Positions 1 through 12,439 of a stretch of 64,000 nt of DNA are shown piece by piece. The DNA comes from Gamarada debralockiae. Its lineage: Eukaryota; Ascomycota; Leotiomycetes; Helotiales; Hyphodiscaceae. The first letter of the stretch is position 1, and each line of letters opens with the position of its first letter. The stretch is taken from positions 1 to 64,000 of the forward strand of contig NXFV01001194.1 in the NCBI GenBank assembly GCA_002803225.1, written 5' to 3'. The position numbers and the translations under genes are program-made. The notes beneath the pieces were generated by a model, which was given only the letters and a program-made list of their open reading frames with translations, did no database searches and was not told the origin of the DNA.

Positions 1-2534
1 TTCCATGCCATTCCCACAACTACAGTAGCCTAAGTCAATCCCTAGGACTCTAGCCTTGTGAAGGAAGTAGGCTAGCCCTGTATAACTAGTGTAAAGCTAG
101 ACTACTATTAAGCTCTCGGCTTTGCAAAGACTGTTGCAAAGCTGTAGGATCTTAGGGTCAAGGGCCTAAGACCCTGTCCTATACTACTATTCCTAACTGG
201 GCCTAGGCCTAGATAGCCTGCCACCTATGCTTCCAAGCTTCTAGAACCATCTTTCCTTCTATAGCTGCAATTAAGTCAAAAACTCTCTTGATAATGCACA
301 ATTGGTGGGCTTATAAGCAGATACGAAGAAGACTCTCAATCTTGAGACATTGCCCAAAGAACGTGAATTGCCCCTGAAAAATAATTTTCGCTAGAGACTG
401 AGAAGAGAAGCCGGGATGGAAGACCAGGCACTCTGGGGCAAGGCGAAAGCGTCGAATCCAACGAGGGCCAAGAAGAAAGCACTAACCATAGATTTGGCTA
501 ACATCTTGTGGGAACCGTTCTGTTTCCTCATTGAATTAGTTCAATTCTACTCTCCCCTCCTAAATAAATGTAATTGTGGAGCCTGCGAGATAGGGACAGC
601 ACAAACGTTTTACCATACAAAATACCCCTGACTACGGGCCTACAATTACATTTATTTAAGAGAGGAGGAGGGAGGGGGTCAATGATGAGGACGCTGAAGT
701 TCTGTCCAGTCAAGAAGGCGCATACCGTACCGCTGTTGGCTCAATGATAATATAGCAATATGGGGCATATCGAATTACAAAGTATGGGCTACACCACAAG
801 TTGAAAGAAAGATTAAACAGATGTCATGTTGAATTTCGGCACAGGCCTGGAAAATTAGGTTAGCGCCTTGTCTCTTCAAAGATCCCTGTAACTCTGTTAG
901 GAAAGTGGGGCAAACTCGATCATCTTTCCTTCAACACCTGTGCTGTGGCAAGTGCCAATGGCAAATAGCTCAGAGAACAGGCGAGTGGATCAGAACCACT
1001 CTTCCATCTAAATAGCTTTTACGTTAGTCCGTGGAAATGTTGGGGCTAGGAGATAATTCCCAGTCTTTGAATCGTTAAACTTTTCTCGAAATGAGGATTT
1101 TAGTCCGAATTCTCGATTCATCGGTATTTTTCTTACGTGGAAAGAACTTCTACCATTATCTCTCTCTCTCTCTTGAGACACTTAAATGTTACACTTCGAT
1201 CTCAATCGCAGTGATTGATGACAGTCTGAACTGATCACGTGCTCTAGTGGAGGTGACACCCAACGATGCAACAGATCGCACAGTGAAGTCATAAACGACC
1301 CTGAGTAGAGATTGACACGGCAAAGAGAATAGATAGTATTCCCCAACATGTCCCAAGCACAACGAGCAATTTCCCCACCATCCCCTGGCCCCCCTGGCCC
1401 CTCCATTTCCACCAGAGCTCCCTCATACTATAACCTTCAACGAAACCCTCCTTCTCCCATTCATTCGCATACAATGCCTCCCAAACTCTCTTATCAACCA
1501 TCCCACTAAATCACCACGTGACCGACCTCTCCCGTTTCGTTCCTTCTCCTTATATTCCCTCCAGCAGCGGCAAACTTGGATTCGCTACGCGTGATCCATA
1601 TACCTTTAATGGGAGAGGAAGCAAATGTGATTTTGGCTGTATAGCAGAATTCGGTGATTGGAGGAGGAGGATTGGAGGATTGATGTTGCTCAAGCCGCTG
1701 AACCCAGTCAGGTTTGGAGCCTTCTATGGTGCGGCCATTCGAGGGAGGGAACGAGGATGCTGGGGCTGTCAGCTTTGTTATATCAAAGCAGAAATGAAGA
1801 TGTTACATTTTCTTGGGCTTAAGGCAGGCTGTGTACCTTCGTTGGGTAGAGCATGGAGAAGGATCTAATGAAATTGAGTTATTATTGATGGTGAGAAAAA
1901 TTCTCTTTAGTTACTTTAATCCAGACACCTATAAACAGGTACTCTGGGGCCTATTTATATCTTTCCTCATTGCGTTACGGAAGAACATATTCCCAGCTCA
2001 AGTGGAACCACTCCTAAGGCGCGGAGCAGCCCTGCGTGCCTTGCTAAAGTCGCTGTGCCTTTCAATTGCAGTCTGGAACCTGGGCCACATTTCGATATGC
2101 AGTGACCAAAGTGAGCAATGGCTCAAGAATTTTTTCGCTGAAGGAAGATCTAGAGCTTTGAGGTGCTGAAGTGATCAATCTGGCCGGAAAAGAGAACCTT
2201 CAAGGCACCGAAGATGGATATTCACGTGACTTGATAGCAAACGCAATGGCACCTAGAAAGATGGAATGGTAGACAACCGAGATGTAAATCCAGACTTTAG
2301 AGATCGCTTGTAGAGATATCGTCCTTTTATTTTGGTCTCAAAATCTTCGTAAATTGCTTTGCAGGCCACGTGACCAAAGAGCAAGTCAGGGTGTTACCGA
2401 GCGGCCACCGGTCTCCTTCCCGATCCCAATTCCGTATTACAAAAAATAAGGAACGATCTAGTAATAATACCCACGTCTTCCTAGGGCCTCCCAGCCATAT
2501 GTATACAACGACATATCAAGACTTGCGCTTCAAA
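1..2534. other. Intergenic, no supported gene
   Basis: Short open frames occur on both strands but none shows a family motif, plausible splice joins or a convincing start context. The stretch holds a small hairpin repeat near 551-670 and a CT-rich run near 1160-1175. The first 400 bases are rich in CTAG-containing words and look like decayed repeat sequence; this is an impression only. Confidence 0.5.
551..670. repeat. Short inverted-repeat (hairpin) element
   Basis: Arms at about 551-579 and 640-670 are near reverse complements: TCCTAAATAAATGTAATTGT on the left and its mirror, with one small insertion, on the right. About 60 bases lie between them. The size and AT-rich arms suggest a MITE-like insertion or foldback. 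No clear target duplication was found, so the mobile origin is inferred. Confidence 0.5.
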
Positions 2535-3957
2535 TCAAGCATTACCATTCGCCCGTCTCGCAACCTCCGCACCCAAAGCACCCTTCATCATCGCCCTACT
2601 CAAATCCTTTTTATAAAAATCTCTTCTGGACACCGTATTCGTCTCCTCTGTCTCCGTCGTCTGCGGCACCCCATCAAACGCATTTCCCGGACCAAAATCC
2701 GGCGTTCCACCCAACGTACCGAAGATATCACCAATATAATTTGTAGGCTTGATGCCAGCCTCAAATTTGCTGTTCCATTGACTTAATATTCCTTTGATGA
2801 CTGGAGTTCCAGCAAGGTAAATATTCGCGATAGCGGGAACGAATCCGCCTTGGTCTGAGTAGAACAAGTTGTCGAGGATCGAGAGGCCGGGGTAGGGACG
2901 GTCGAAATCGGAGGCTGTGCGCATGATGATTATGCGGGAGAAATCAACGACTTTGTTGATTGCTGCGCGCAGCATGACTTCGAGTGTTGCGTTGTCTTCT
3001 TGGGCTGTCATGCAGTATACTCCACTTCCGTTCGTGAATAGCGTGGTGGTGTTCTCAAATGCTTCGCCCAGGAGCGTACCGGAGTAGTAGACGTCTGAGG
3101 TCGCGACGTCGCAAGTGATGATTCCCGGGGCCTTGGTGGCAGCTTCGTACATCGTGACGCCTTTATTCGTATAGTGAGCGCGATAGGCGACTGCTGCATC
3201 GCTGTCGTTCAACTTCGCGGTCTTCGCGAATCCCACGGCAATGTCGCGCAACGCCTCATTGACCTCGAAGACCTCAGTTCCATAAATGCTAGACGGATAT
3301 TGGTCCGGCGAATATGCTCCCTGGGGCACGTATCCAGTCGAGAAGTTGCTCGGCATCTCTCTGGCATCAAACTCGTACTGCAGGGCAACCTGGATCGCGT
3401 ACTTGGAGAACGCAACATCAGCGAGCGTGCCGTGCTTGGGGTTGATTCCTGCGATGCCACCGATCAGAAAGTAGGTCTTCCTGAGGTCGAAGAGTGGCGA
3501 TAGCATCAGCGCAGAGATGGTGGACGCTGCGTTGATTTCGGACTCGCCGGTTGTGAGCTGGCAGACTGATCCGTCGGCCAGGCAGTGGGCTTGTGGGAAC
3601 AGAGGGGAGAAGCCGGGGACGGTGATGTTCTTTGCGAGGAGGTTGCCGATTGAGCCGGGGGTAAGGGCATTGCTGTACCAGATGTCTGCTTCGGGGGAGA
3701 ACTAGGGAATGTTAGATGGAGTGAATTGTGGGAGAAGATTGAGTGGCACGGAGGGAATTGGTAGGAAGAGGGAATCATACCATGGAGATAATGAATACTT
3801 TTGGCGTAACGACTTCGCAACCCTCATGAACCACAGTGATATCCCTGATGACCACCATATCGCCCTCAACAGTTCTCTTCTGGTGGTGTTCAAGAACAGG
3901 AGAAGCTGTGACGAGGGCGGCGCCAATGAAGGCACTGGTTAGAGTAGAAAATCTCAT
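2535..3957 (-). CDS. Secreted purine nucleoside permease (NUP) family protein
   Basis: Two exons on the minus strand, 3957-3781 and 3701-2535, joined across a 79-nt GT-AG intron in phase 0, give 447 residues. The N-terminus (MRFSTLTSAFIGAALVTASP) is a typical signal peptide, followed by a KR site near residue 28 that could be a propeptide cleavage point. The body fits the fungal NUP family: blocks such as GGIAGINPKHGTLADVAF, QYEFDAREMP and IIIMRTASDFDRP resemble nucleoside-phosphorylase-like folds, so an extracellular or vacuolar nucleoside-handling role is more likely than a true membrane permease. No transmembrane segments other than the leader are visible. A downstream ATG at 3506 would drop the signal peptide and conserved residues, so the spliced start is preferred. 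The gene stands alone between long spacers. Confidence 0.88.
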
Positions 3958-5700
3958 CTTGACGGACGCGGCTTCGCGAGGCTGACGATATTGAGAGGAG
4001 TTGACAATAGTTGGTTCTTCACAATAGGAAACCACAAGAAGAATAGGAAAAGAAGAGGGGAAGGAAAGCTTGAAATAAAGCTTCACTCGCTGCAAAAAAA
4101 AAGTGAATAACAAAGCTCAACCTAGTCTAGCTCCCCTTGCAAGCAAAGTATGTCAATCTCTCCGCCGGCGGGGATACTGCAATCTGAGAGATTGGCGTAT
4201 GATAGTGAATGCTAGCCAGGTACTAAGTGGATAAACATACTTTCGTTCCAGCTCACGGAACTTTGCTTCGCATGCGGTGCTCGCCGACGCCCTAACCGAA
4301 CTCAAGGGACAAACTATAGATTTATTGACATTCTGGAATGACAACTGCATATGATGTCAATTTATTGCGTGGGACAGTAGCGGCTGAAGGACGTTCTTTG
4401 GTTGAAGATTCGAGGAAGGATGGAGCTGGGTTACCACTAATCGGCCGCCTGCATTTTGGAACTCGGCCAAATTGCTGGAATCGAGGGTTGCAGGAAACTG
4501 CATCGAGTTCAATAGTTCGTTCATCTTGTGTTCCCCCTCCCTCTTCTCATCGAACGTCAATGATGCTTTAAATATCCCATCACCAACTTCAATTGATGTT
4601 GCTCCCGGATCCGTCTTTCACAGCGGGTCAGTGAAGAAATTACAAAAATCCGACCCGCGAATAATCCTAGCCTAGTAAACTCAAACAGCGCCACAAAGAT
4701 AAGAAGCACTTATCTACCAATGCAGGCATCTTGCCTCAGCTTCGTCATCATGGAGCGAACTTCCGCCGCGAGGCGAAAGATAAGGGAAATTTGTCAACTG
4801 GGTGTCTGGGTTAGAGTTTCTCGAATAAGAAAACCATCGGAAGCTTGTGATTCGCGAGAGAAGCTTCTTTGATCTCATAGGCTGTAGTTGACTATCAGAA
4901 ACTTAAGCGTCCGCACTCCCGACTTTGTTCTCGTAGAGTACCTCCGTAGAGTAATCGGAGTGCATGTCGGGCTCTCCGACTTCATGATATACATTCTGAC
5001 CTGTTGCCAAGAGCTCCACATTTCGTTCGTAGTTCGTAAGGTGCTGTTAATCCATTCCTTGTTCGGCGGAGTTCAAATAAGAATCCGAAAAGATTGACCC
5101 ATCGACATCCTCGCGACCCGGAGATACAAAAGAAAGATACGTCTATCGTGGCCCCACCTCACCTAAACGCAGGAGTAATCCATTCCACAGCGTGGCCAAA
5201 CACAATATCTGGGTATATTGCCCATCAATCAACCTCATCGGGAGTCTCCCATCATCCCGGGCTGATCAGCTCCAGAACCGTGACCGTGACACTGGGACAC
5301 GGTAACGTGCATCGCCTCAGCCAAAGACAGCCCCATGTATAGGATCTCTGTGCGAGGTTCCTCCCGGAACTATCGAAGGTTGTGTCGCGGATTCAGCTTC
5401 GAGATCGATTCTCGGATTCCATGTGTCGGCATCAACAACATTCCAGTTCGGGACGTGAATTCGGAACGCAAGTAGACGGCACAGGAGAAGCCATAGTGTT
5501 GGTGAGTCGGGAAGGCACGAAAGTTCAGCTTCCTCGTTTGATTCTTTTCGTTACTACATTTACAGTTACCTGGTTCGTAATTCTCAACTCATGCCTCATA
5601 ATCCTTTTCCGAGTCCCGCGTCTGCGCCAGTCTCCCAAAAATGCAAAAAGAAAGCCGCTATGCCGAACGCCAATGCCAATGCCATAAAGTTTTGGTCCTT
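3958..5700. other. Intergenic, no supported gene
   Basis: Nothing here shows coding structure beyond short random frames. The first few hundred bases should hold the promoter of the NUP gene and the last part the 3' flank of the kinase gene. No repeat boundary was recognised. Confidence 0.5.
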
Positions 5701-8016
5701 TCATAGAGCATCTCCCACCCAAGCCTGCTCACTCTGATTCCACTCCCCATGCAGCCCTCTCCTCTCACACATCCCACCGCCCCATCTCACAACACCAAAA
5801 ACAACCATAATATGAATAGCCGCGAACATCGAGACCACCCTCCAACTGGTCTTCGTTCCCAATGCTAACTCTAGTGCTGCAAGTCCAGTCAGTGAATAGT
5901 ACACACTTTGCCTTGTCGCAATCGGTAGGCAGGGTCTCGTGATCGAAAGCAATTTGATGAGAAAGATTAGGATCTTGATGACGAGGAGAAGCATTGGTTG
6001 GTTCAGTGTTGCCCAAGAGACAATGTAGTGTTGACAAAGGGACATTCTATGCTTGAAAGCGGACATTCGTGTCGCTGGAGGCGGCATTAGGAGCGGGGTG
6101 TTGATGCTTGGGATGCCCTTTGGTGATCGATTGTGGCTCCGACTCCGTTGAGGCTCGAGTGTGAGTTGGGCGGTGGGAGATGAAACTGGAGAGGAGTCTG
6201 AGGATGAAGCGTCTTCGAGGTAAGCGGCAGACCGGACTCGCTTAGATTCTAATCTCTCTGAATGAAGTTAGCAATTGACTTCGAGCAGTATTAGAATGAA
6301 ACAAACCATTCACAGGCGTCCCAGGTGGCATCGGAGAATCAATAGACTGAATAATTCGCCCACTTGAGCTACTTCCATTCCTGGGCCTCGGCGAGTTATC
6401 AAGCCCCTTCTCCGTCCGAATTGCATGAAGGATATCGTTCGCACTTGGTCTATCAGCCGGATCAATAGCCAGCAATCGCTTCAAGAAATCATAAAGCTGG
6501 TTCGGCAGCTCTGGGCGTTCTTTCCGTTCGTCCTGAAATCCCGACCAAGTGCTGATCTCCGCTCTCAAAAGATCCATATCCTCGAATTCCTCCTGGATGC
6601 TGTCTGCGCTCTTGTATGGAAGTCGTCCGAAACACATGAAGTAGAGTATCATTCCCAAACTGAAAATATCCGATTTGGTCGTGAAGTTCCCGTATCGTCC
6701 AATCTTATCTTGTTTCAACACTTCGGGAGCGCAGTATGAGATCGTCCCAGTTGATCCGGTTGACTTCCTAACCACATTCTCCGGCTGCACTTCTCCAAAA
6801 TCGCTGATCAGACATCTGAATTCGTTGCCATCTTTGTGCAGCAGACAGTTACTTGGCTTTAGATCGCGGTGAATATAATTTGCGGCATGAAGATGTGCCA
6901 GCCCTGAGGTAATATCCTTGAAGAACGAGTAGATTTCCTCGAATGTCAACTTCCTTTGTCCAGGCCTCAGATCTGGCCGGTCCAACTGTCCCCTTGACCT
7001 CCTCCGCATTTGCTCTTTCAGTTGCTCCTTCGACGCTGCGGCTGCTGGACTTGTTCCCACGATGTAATGTAATAGATCTCCTGAGTTGCAGTATTGTTGG
7101 AGGATGAAGGCGCATGGTACAGAGGGACTGAATCGGTTGAGCTTGACATCTTCGAGCCAAACGTGTCGGTAGGAGACGAGATTCGGATGAGAGAGACCTT
7201 GTAGAAGTTGGACCTCAATGAGAACTGGGCCTGTTAGGTACCTGCGTAGCATTTTCTTGAGTAGTTCTTACCCTTTTCTAGCCACGCATGGTCATCTCCA
7301 ACAGGCACTCTCTTGCAAGCGAATTGTCCTGCCCTCCATCAGTATAGCAACGCAGCAACCTCAGATCATGCAATCATCATACCAAGAGACACACTATCCA
7401 ACTCATGTCTCACCAACAACACCACTCCCTTCCCGCCCCTTCCCAGCTCCTTCTCCTCAATGAAGAACCTCTTAAAGTAATTTGGACTAAACGCCTCCTT
7501 CTTAATACTATGCCCTGTCTGCGGCGCCGGCGAGCTAGCCACAAACTCCGCATCCACTACTGGACTCGCTCTACTGCTATCACTTTGTGGCGTCGGAAAC
7601 GCAGGTTCGACAAGTCTTCGAATCGGACTCGAGGGCGGGACATCGGTTCTGGAGTTCGCTTCTTGCAGCATGCGAAAGTATTCTGGGCTGATGAATGCCG
7701 AGGAGCGATGAGGAGAGGCATTTCGTTCTTGGGAGGAGCTGCGAAAAGGTCGATGGCAGGTAGGACAGTCGGTGAAGGAAGGTGCGCCTCTCAGGATCAG
7801 CTGTTGAGTTTGCGGGTCGCGGATGACGATGGCATCGTTGTAGCGGCTGTAAATAGCTGTCTTAGCATTGTACGATACAAAACCCATCTCTTCCGGGCAG
7901 AGCTTGAAGTGATTCAAGTTCTGCGGGTCCTCCGGGCGCTGTCAGGGAGTCAGGGGAGGAGATTCTCACAGTACAACTTCGCGCGAGTCCCTCGAGGAGT
8001 AGGGAACGAGAGACAT
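5701..8016 (-). CDS. Iks1-type serine/threonine protein kinase with C-terminal membrane segments
   Basis: A split kinase gene. Exons 7938-7383, 7328-7272, 7224-6307 and 6257-5701 join in frame across introns of 54, 47 and 49 nt. A short 5' exon starting at ATG 8016 (MSLVPYSS, as I recall the start of Iks1-family proteins) is needed, but its donor is unclear: using 7974 gives a 36-nt intron and 709 residues in total. Kinase motifs are all present: glycine loop LGRGGKG, ATP lysine in FACKRV, catalytic HRDLKPSN, DFG in SDFGEV, and CAPEVL. An N-terminal zinc-ribbon-like CPTC pair lies before the kinase. The last exon has hydrophobic stretches (LLLVIKILIFLIKLL and VSMFAAIHIMVVFGVV) that predict membrane anchoring. 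Yeast Iks1 is a poorly understood kinase. Only the first exon boundary is uncertain. Confidence 0.88.
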
Positions 8017-8902
8017 GGCCGCCAATCTACAGACTCAAAGATACCATAGATGGCATTGTGTAGATTTTAATTGTCTCTCATCCAGAAGTAGTGGTAGTGG
8101 GGTGTCTTGTTGGCATTGAGTGATATGATTGTGGAGTCAGTTGATGTTGTTTCGTTGCTTTGTTTTCCCCACACTTTCGGCCCTGGCCGACCTGAACCTT
8201 CAGCGTCATTTTAAGGCCTCCCTTATTCACCTTATTTTAACCTGCTGTCATCAACGTTGTACAATCCGTCTTATTATTTGATGATAACTTCGTGAATCTT
8301 TTTTTCTACGGTATTTACAAGGCTGCAGTAATTTGGCAGCCGCCAAGATCCGAATAGCTCCATCGAGGTCGTCCGTTCCCACTGATCCTCCCCCGAAGTC
8401 AGATCGGATCGGGGCCGTTTAGTGACGTCCGCATCTGTTTGTCATCGGAATTGATCTGATTCGCAACATTCAATCCTTAAATAATCCTCCTGCAGTGGGA
8501 ATTGCTCTAGTCCAGTGACTGCAGCCTGAAGTTCACTCTTCTAATTGGGCTGTTTATCGAGGGAAGCCTGTGGCTGCCTACCCCTCAGCCGTCTCTCCTT
8601 CAACCAACCTAAATCAAACCTCATCTTGAGTCACCGACTTTCACCCATTGAGTTCATGCTTGTATTTATTTAAAATCAAGATTGTCACTTCCAACGCCAG
8701 GAGGAGGGAAAGTATTTCCTCCTCAAGTTTGGTCTTGCCTTGCCGCCTTGATATCTCGTATCACAACCTCCACCCATCATTTGAGAATTCGTCCAAGCTG
8801 CAACCATCACCGTACATTCGTTAGGAAAGGGAATTCTTGAGAGCTATCAAACACCATTTCAAAGTCTAAATACCGTCCCAGATACCAGGGGCTCCAACCA
8901 CA
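8017..8902. promoter_or_regulatory. Divergent promoter region, kinase / F-box-like gene
   Basis: This 0.9 kb spacer separates the starts of two genes transcribed away from each other. It has pyrimidine-rich tracts near 8580-8800 typical of fungal 5' leaders, but no recognised operator. Confidence 0.4.
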
Positions 8903-9637
8903 ATGGACACCTTCACGTCCCTGCCACCCGAGATACGGAACATGATATACAACCTCGTTCTTGTCCAACATTCTGCAATCCCGATATGCTCCCCACGCCG
9001 TACTTGGGTGATGAATAGAGGTTCAACGGCTGGAAAGTCTGTAACCGCGAACTTTCTCAACCTGATGTTGGTCAACAAGCAGATCCACATCGAAGTTTGC
9101 ACTGCATTTTACTCGCTCAACACTTTCAGCATTGGCAATGGGAACTATGGCTCTTCGATGGAAACCAACATCCACGCCTTGAAGTCCTTCATTCGACGCG
9201 TACAGTCCCGCTACATTGCCTGCATTTCTCGCCTCACGGTTCTCATGCACCTAAGAAATATCTTCCACACCGCAGCCCCGAATATCGGACCTGGGATTTG
9301 GGTGATGAAGTATGGCATTTGCAGTACCAGCGACGCTTCGGACTTGCAAGCTCTCAGCAGAGCTGTTGTTAGACACTTCAAGGGAGTCGAGTCCGTTGTG
9401 CTCAGACCCTGTATTGGAGGTCCGCAGCGAAATTATGATCGTGAGCCTCGACTCTGCAGGGAAGGTAGCATCGAGGAGATTGCGAGAGCGGTCAAGTTGC
9501 TCCTCAAGCACCCGAATTTGAAAGAGATGGAAGTTGTGAGGAATGATTATAAGCTTTCTCAGTTGCAGGAAGCCGCCGAAAAGGCTGTTGAGGAGACAAA
9601 GTGCATGGTTCGGGTCAAGTTTGAGACAAATGCTTGA
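8903..9637 (+). CDS. F-box-like (LPPEIR) protein of unknown function
   Basis: A single open frame of 244 residues starts at an ATG in good context. The N-terminus carries the SLPPEIRNMIYNLVL pattern common in ascomycete F-box-like protein families, followed by LMLVNKQIHIEV, the usual second helix that precedes a variable C-terminal part. No catalytic motif or signal peptide is visible. These families are greatly expanded in plant-associated and saprotrophic ascomycetes, and most members have no known target. A related but broken copy lies directly downstream (about 10040-10760), so the locus looks like a tandem duplication. Confidence 0.75.
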   Translation: MDTFTSLPPEIRNMIYNLVLVQHSAIPICSPRRTWVMNRGSTAGKSVTANFLNLMLVNKQIHIEVCTAFYSLNTFSIGNGNYGSSMETNIHALKSFIRRVQSRYIACISRLTVLMHLRNIFHTAAPNIGPGIWVMKYGICSTSDASDLQALSRAVVRHFKGVESVVLRPCIGGPQRNYDREPRLCREGSIEEIARAVKLLLKHPNLKEMEVVRNDYKLSQLQEAAEKAVEETKCMVRVKFETNA

Positions 9638-10039
9638 TTTTGGAGACGGCTCTTTGCTTTTCGGCAGACTTTAGAAGTCCAGGAAAGGGAACAGCCGAAG
9701 GCTCCTTAAAGATTTTTGGACTTTGGAACCATCAAAGATATCCTTGGAATCTGCCAGAAAGTCGTACCCATCAAGCAGCCCAAACACCAGAGATTGACCC
9801 TTGACCACCTTCAAAGGATTTCGACTTCCATGAAGTTTCACGGCTCACTCCGGAATGACCTTCCATTAGCAAAGTTCGTCACACACTTAAGGCTGGCGAG
9901 CGAACATTCTACCTACCAATCTCATCTTCAGTTCAACAGACAGGTAAGCCAACCTCACGACCTTTTCGTAAACGTTGTTAACTCCTCAAATCTACTCAAT
10001 AAGATCCTTACGGTCCAAGTCTACCATAACATCCTCGCC

Positions 10040-10760
10040 GCGCTCACCTTTCTCTACGTCCCGCCCGAATTACGGAATATGATCTACGAACAACTTCTCG
10101 TCCAGACATCACCGGTCCTGATAGAGCTTAGCCGTCTCCAATGCACAAAGAATTTCTGCGCTCTTGCACTGGTCAATAAGTAGGCCTACGCTGAGACCAG
10201 TTCCACTTTCTACTCGAAAAGCACCTTCATCGTCGGCAACCTACAGAGACGTCCGCAGGTCAATTCCGACTTTACTACGAGGAAGCTTCTTACTTTCACA
10301 GTTAATATACTCACTCAACACAGAGCTCTCATCCACCAAGTTCTCTTCCTCATACGCAAGACGGTCGTTCATACTATCTATCCAGCTGCCACGTTTAGCC
10401 TTTACCAGTCAGCAGATGCGGCAAGAGTGCGAGTGCGGGGCTTGCTTTGGTGGACCATTCCCCGGACTTGGGTCAATTACGGTCGACACATACCGAGATG
10501 ACGTTGTTCCTCAGAGTCGCATCATGACTCGAAAGACCAATATCGACTGCATGGCGGGGGAGCTCAAGATGCTACTCAAACATCCCTCTGTCGAATCGAT
10601 ACATGTGCGACAAATCCGCAGGTGGAGCTTCATAGACAAGTTAGTGGATGATGAGGTACCCGGAAATGACAAGCTGGTCAAAGAGGCCATAAATTCTTCA
10701 TATCGTTGGAATCCTCGGGTTCGTCGGTGGACAGTCAAGAATCAGAGTGGGTCTCCTTAG
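10040..10760 (+). pseudogene. Broken tandem relative of the F-box-like gene
   Basis: The frame before 10183 reads VPPELRNMIYEQLLVQTS then ALALVNK followed by a TAG stop, matching LPPEIRNMIYNLVLVQHS and LMLVNKQ of the gene at 8903. After the stop the similarity continues (AYAETSSTFYS), then moves to another frame where GELKMLLKHPSVESIHV matches AVKLLLKHPNLKEMEV upstream. No start ATG precedes the PPELR block in frame. A lost start, a nonsense codon and at least one frameshift make this a pseudogene. The upstream open frame from 9716 is not similar to the intact copy and probably just precedes it. Confidence 0.75.
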
Positions 10761-11310
10761 ATTCGGATGAATTTGTTGGTGAGGGGGCTCTGAATTGAAG
10801 CTATCTTCAACATCCGAGGCTTTGAAACCTTTCTAGGCCTGGCAGTATCGAAACCCAATCGCGAGCTCCTTAAGTAAATATGGGTAATATATATTTTTAC
10901 GCAAAATCCATACTTTCAAGATGTCGTTCATTTTTGGCGTAGTTTTGCAAACCATATCAAGAAATTCATGCTGAATAGAAACCAAACACATCTAAAATCG
11001 TTGAGAATGTTCTTCTCTTCTACCCTATTTGTGGTCTTTCCGCACCAAGATGGCTGTTAGTTCCTTCGCCTTTAATTGATTCATTTCCTGATACCACGAT
11101 TCGCCCGTAACAAAGAGTCTCTGTTCATACTTAAGCTGTCACCTAAGGGTCAACGTCATCTCCCAACCACCTCTTAAGCAATCCAACTTTATCTCCCAAG
11201 CCCGAAGTTTACCTGGCGTTCAAGTCACAGAGGTATCAGTAAGTTACCCCCTCCCTCTAAACATGCCATGAACAGGCTGATTAATCTAGCCATCCAGGCT
11301 CACCAGTGAG
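10761..11310. other. Intergenic, no supported gene
   Basis: No coding structure seen. Any missing 5' part of the CorA-like gene should lie here, but no matching exon was found. Confidence 0.4.
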
Positions 11311-11858
11311 ATGAATACCTGTATAACAGAATTGATATGGTTCTGTCAAGTGTCAGATTGGGAATGCGAATGCCTCAACTTCCTCTCGTGCACACTAGAT
11401 GAAGTGGTACGTCTTACTGGATCTCCTGCCGAGAGTGTTCTATCGGAGACAAGAGAGATACGAGAGTGTATTGAGTATCTAGCCTCCGTCGCTGCTGGAC
11501 TGAAGGGTCACAACAATCGGGAGAGGGAGAGATTTTAATGTGGTAGGTGCTTCAATTAGCCAACTTCAAATCGTAGTTTTACCTAGCTAACCATTTCAAA
11601 CTCGACAGCTATGCAGCATCATTGCTCAAGTAGACAATAGACTCACTGCGAAGATGGCAGCAACAAGCAGTCGAGACAGCTCCGCAATGAAGACACTAGC
11701 ATTCATCACTACATTGTTCCTCCCCGGCGCCTTCATGGCAGTACGGTCGCTTCCAATACCCCACCTAAATATTAGCCCACCCAACCGCCTAGACCATCTT
11801 CGGCATAGGCATGTTCAACTGGCAATCCTCTCTCGATCCACCGTACATCGGTGTATGA
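11311..11858 (+). pseudogene. 5'-truncated CorA-like membrane protein relic
   Basis: The first block (11311-11538) carries SETREIRECIEYLASVAAGL, like the helical region before the membrane domain of fungal CorA-like proteins. It ends at a TAA just before a possible donor, so the frame is broken. A second exon beginning near 11610 reads IIAQVDNRLTAKMAATSSRD then SSAMKTLAFITTLFLPGAFM, the hallmark first membrane helix. Joining across a 52-nt GT-AG intron (11741-11792) gives ATIFGIGMFNW, the conserved motif after that helix. The frame then stops at 11856-11858 before the second helix. Large N-terminal domains normal for these proteins are absent. It is a gene remnant or a very reduced gene. Confidence 0.7.
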
Positions 11859-12439
11859 ATCTCGTATAATGAGACCGTTTCAATGTCCACATTGTTATTT
11901 TCCCGCACCTCAACCAATAAATCCAATATACTTTGTCATTCACTCGTTCTAAGACTTGACCTTCATTCCTTCAATTCGCTAATGTCTTGTTTTGGTGAAA
12001 TGATCGCTAAATTGGACGCGGTGATCCTTGAAATAATGCCATACTGAAAGAAGAGACAATTCAGTACAGTGCAACTTTGCAAGCAGCGAACAACAATAAT
12101 CTGAATTACAGCATATCGTTCAAGTTACACATTGAGCTAACCCCGATAGTCAGGCAGGTCAAAAGGAGATATGGAGGAAGATAATACAACACGCAACTAG
12201 TGAGATATACGCTTATTCAAAATTCCAAAGCATTCAAATTTCCTCCCTCCAAATTTCAGCCATATGTAATTCGATAAGAATATCCTACCTGTAAGTCCGT
12301 TCTACTCCGCAAGGGTTTTGTCATAAGCTAGCTCTACACCGAACGTGTGCTGGAGAGGCCAACATGAGGAAGCCACGCCTGAATTCGTTTCCTTGATTGC
12401 TAGCACTGATAGAGATAGTTCTCTATGCTGCTTTATCAC
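11859..12439. other. Intergenic, no supported gene
   Basis: No coding or repeat structure recognised. It lies between the CorA-like relic and the 3' end of the transporter on the other strand. Confidence 0.4.

Noticed and set aside
1161..1175. CT dinucleotide run as a repeat locus of interest
   Set aside because: Short simple repeat common in fungal intergenic DNA.
7405..8049. 214-codon plus-strand frame
   Set aside because: Antisense shadow of the kinase gene, whose motifs and introns fit the minus strand.
9716..10039. Open frame upstream of the broken F-box-like copy, as a separate gene
   Set aside because: It is not similar to the intact gene, shows no motif and runs straight into the degraded copy.
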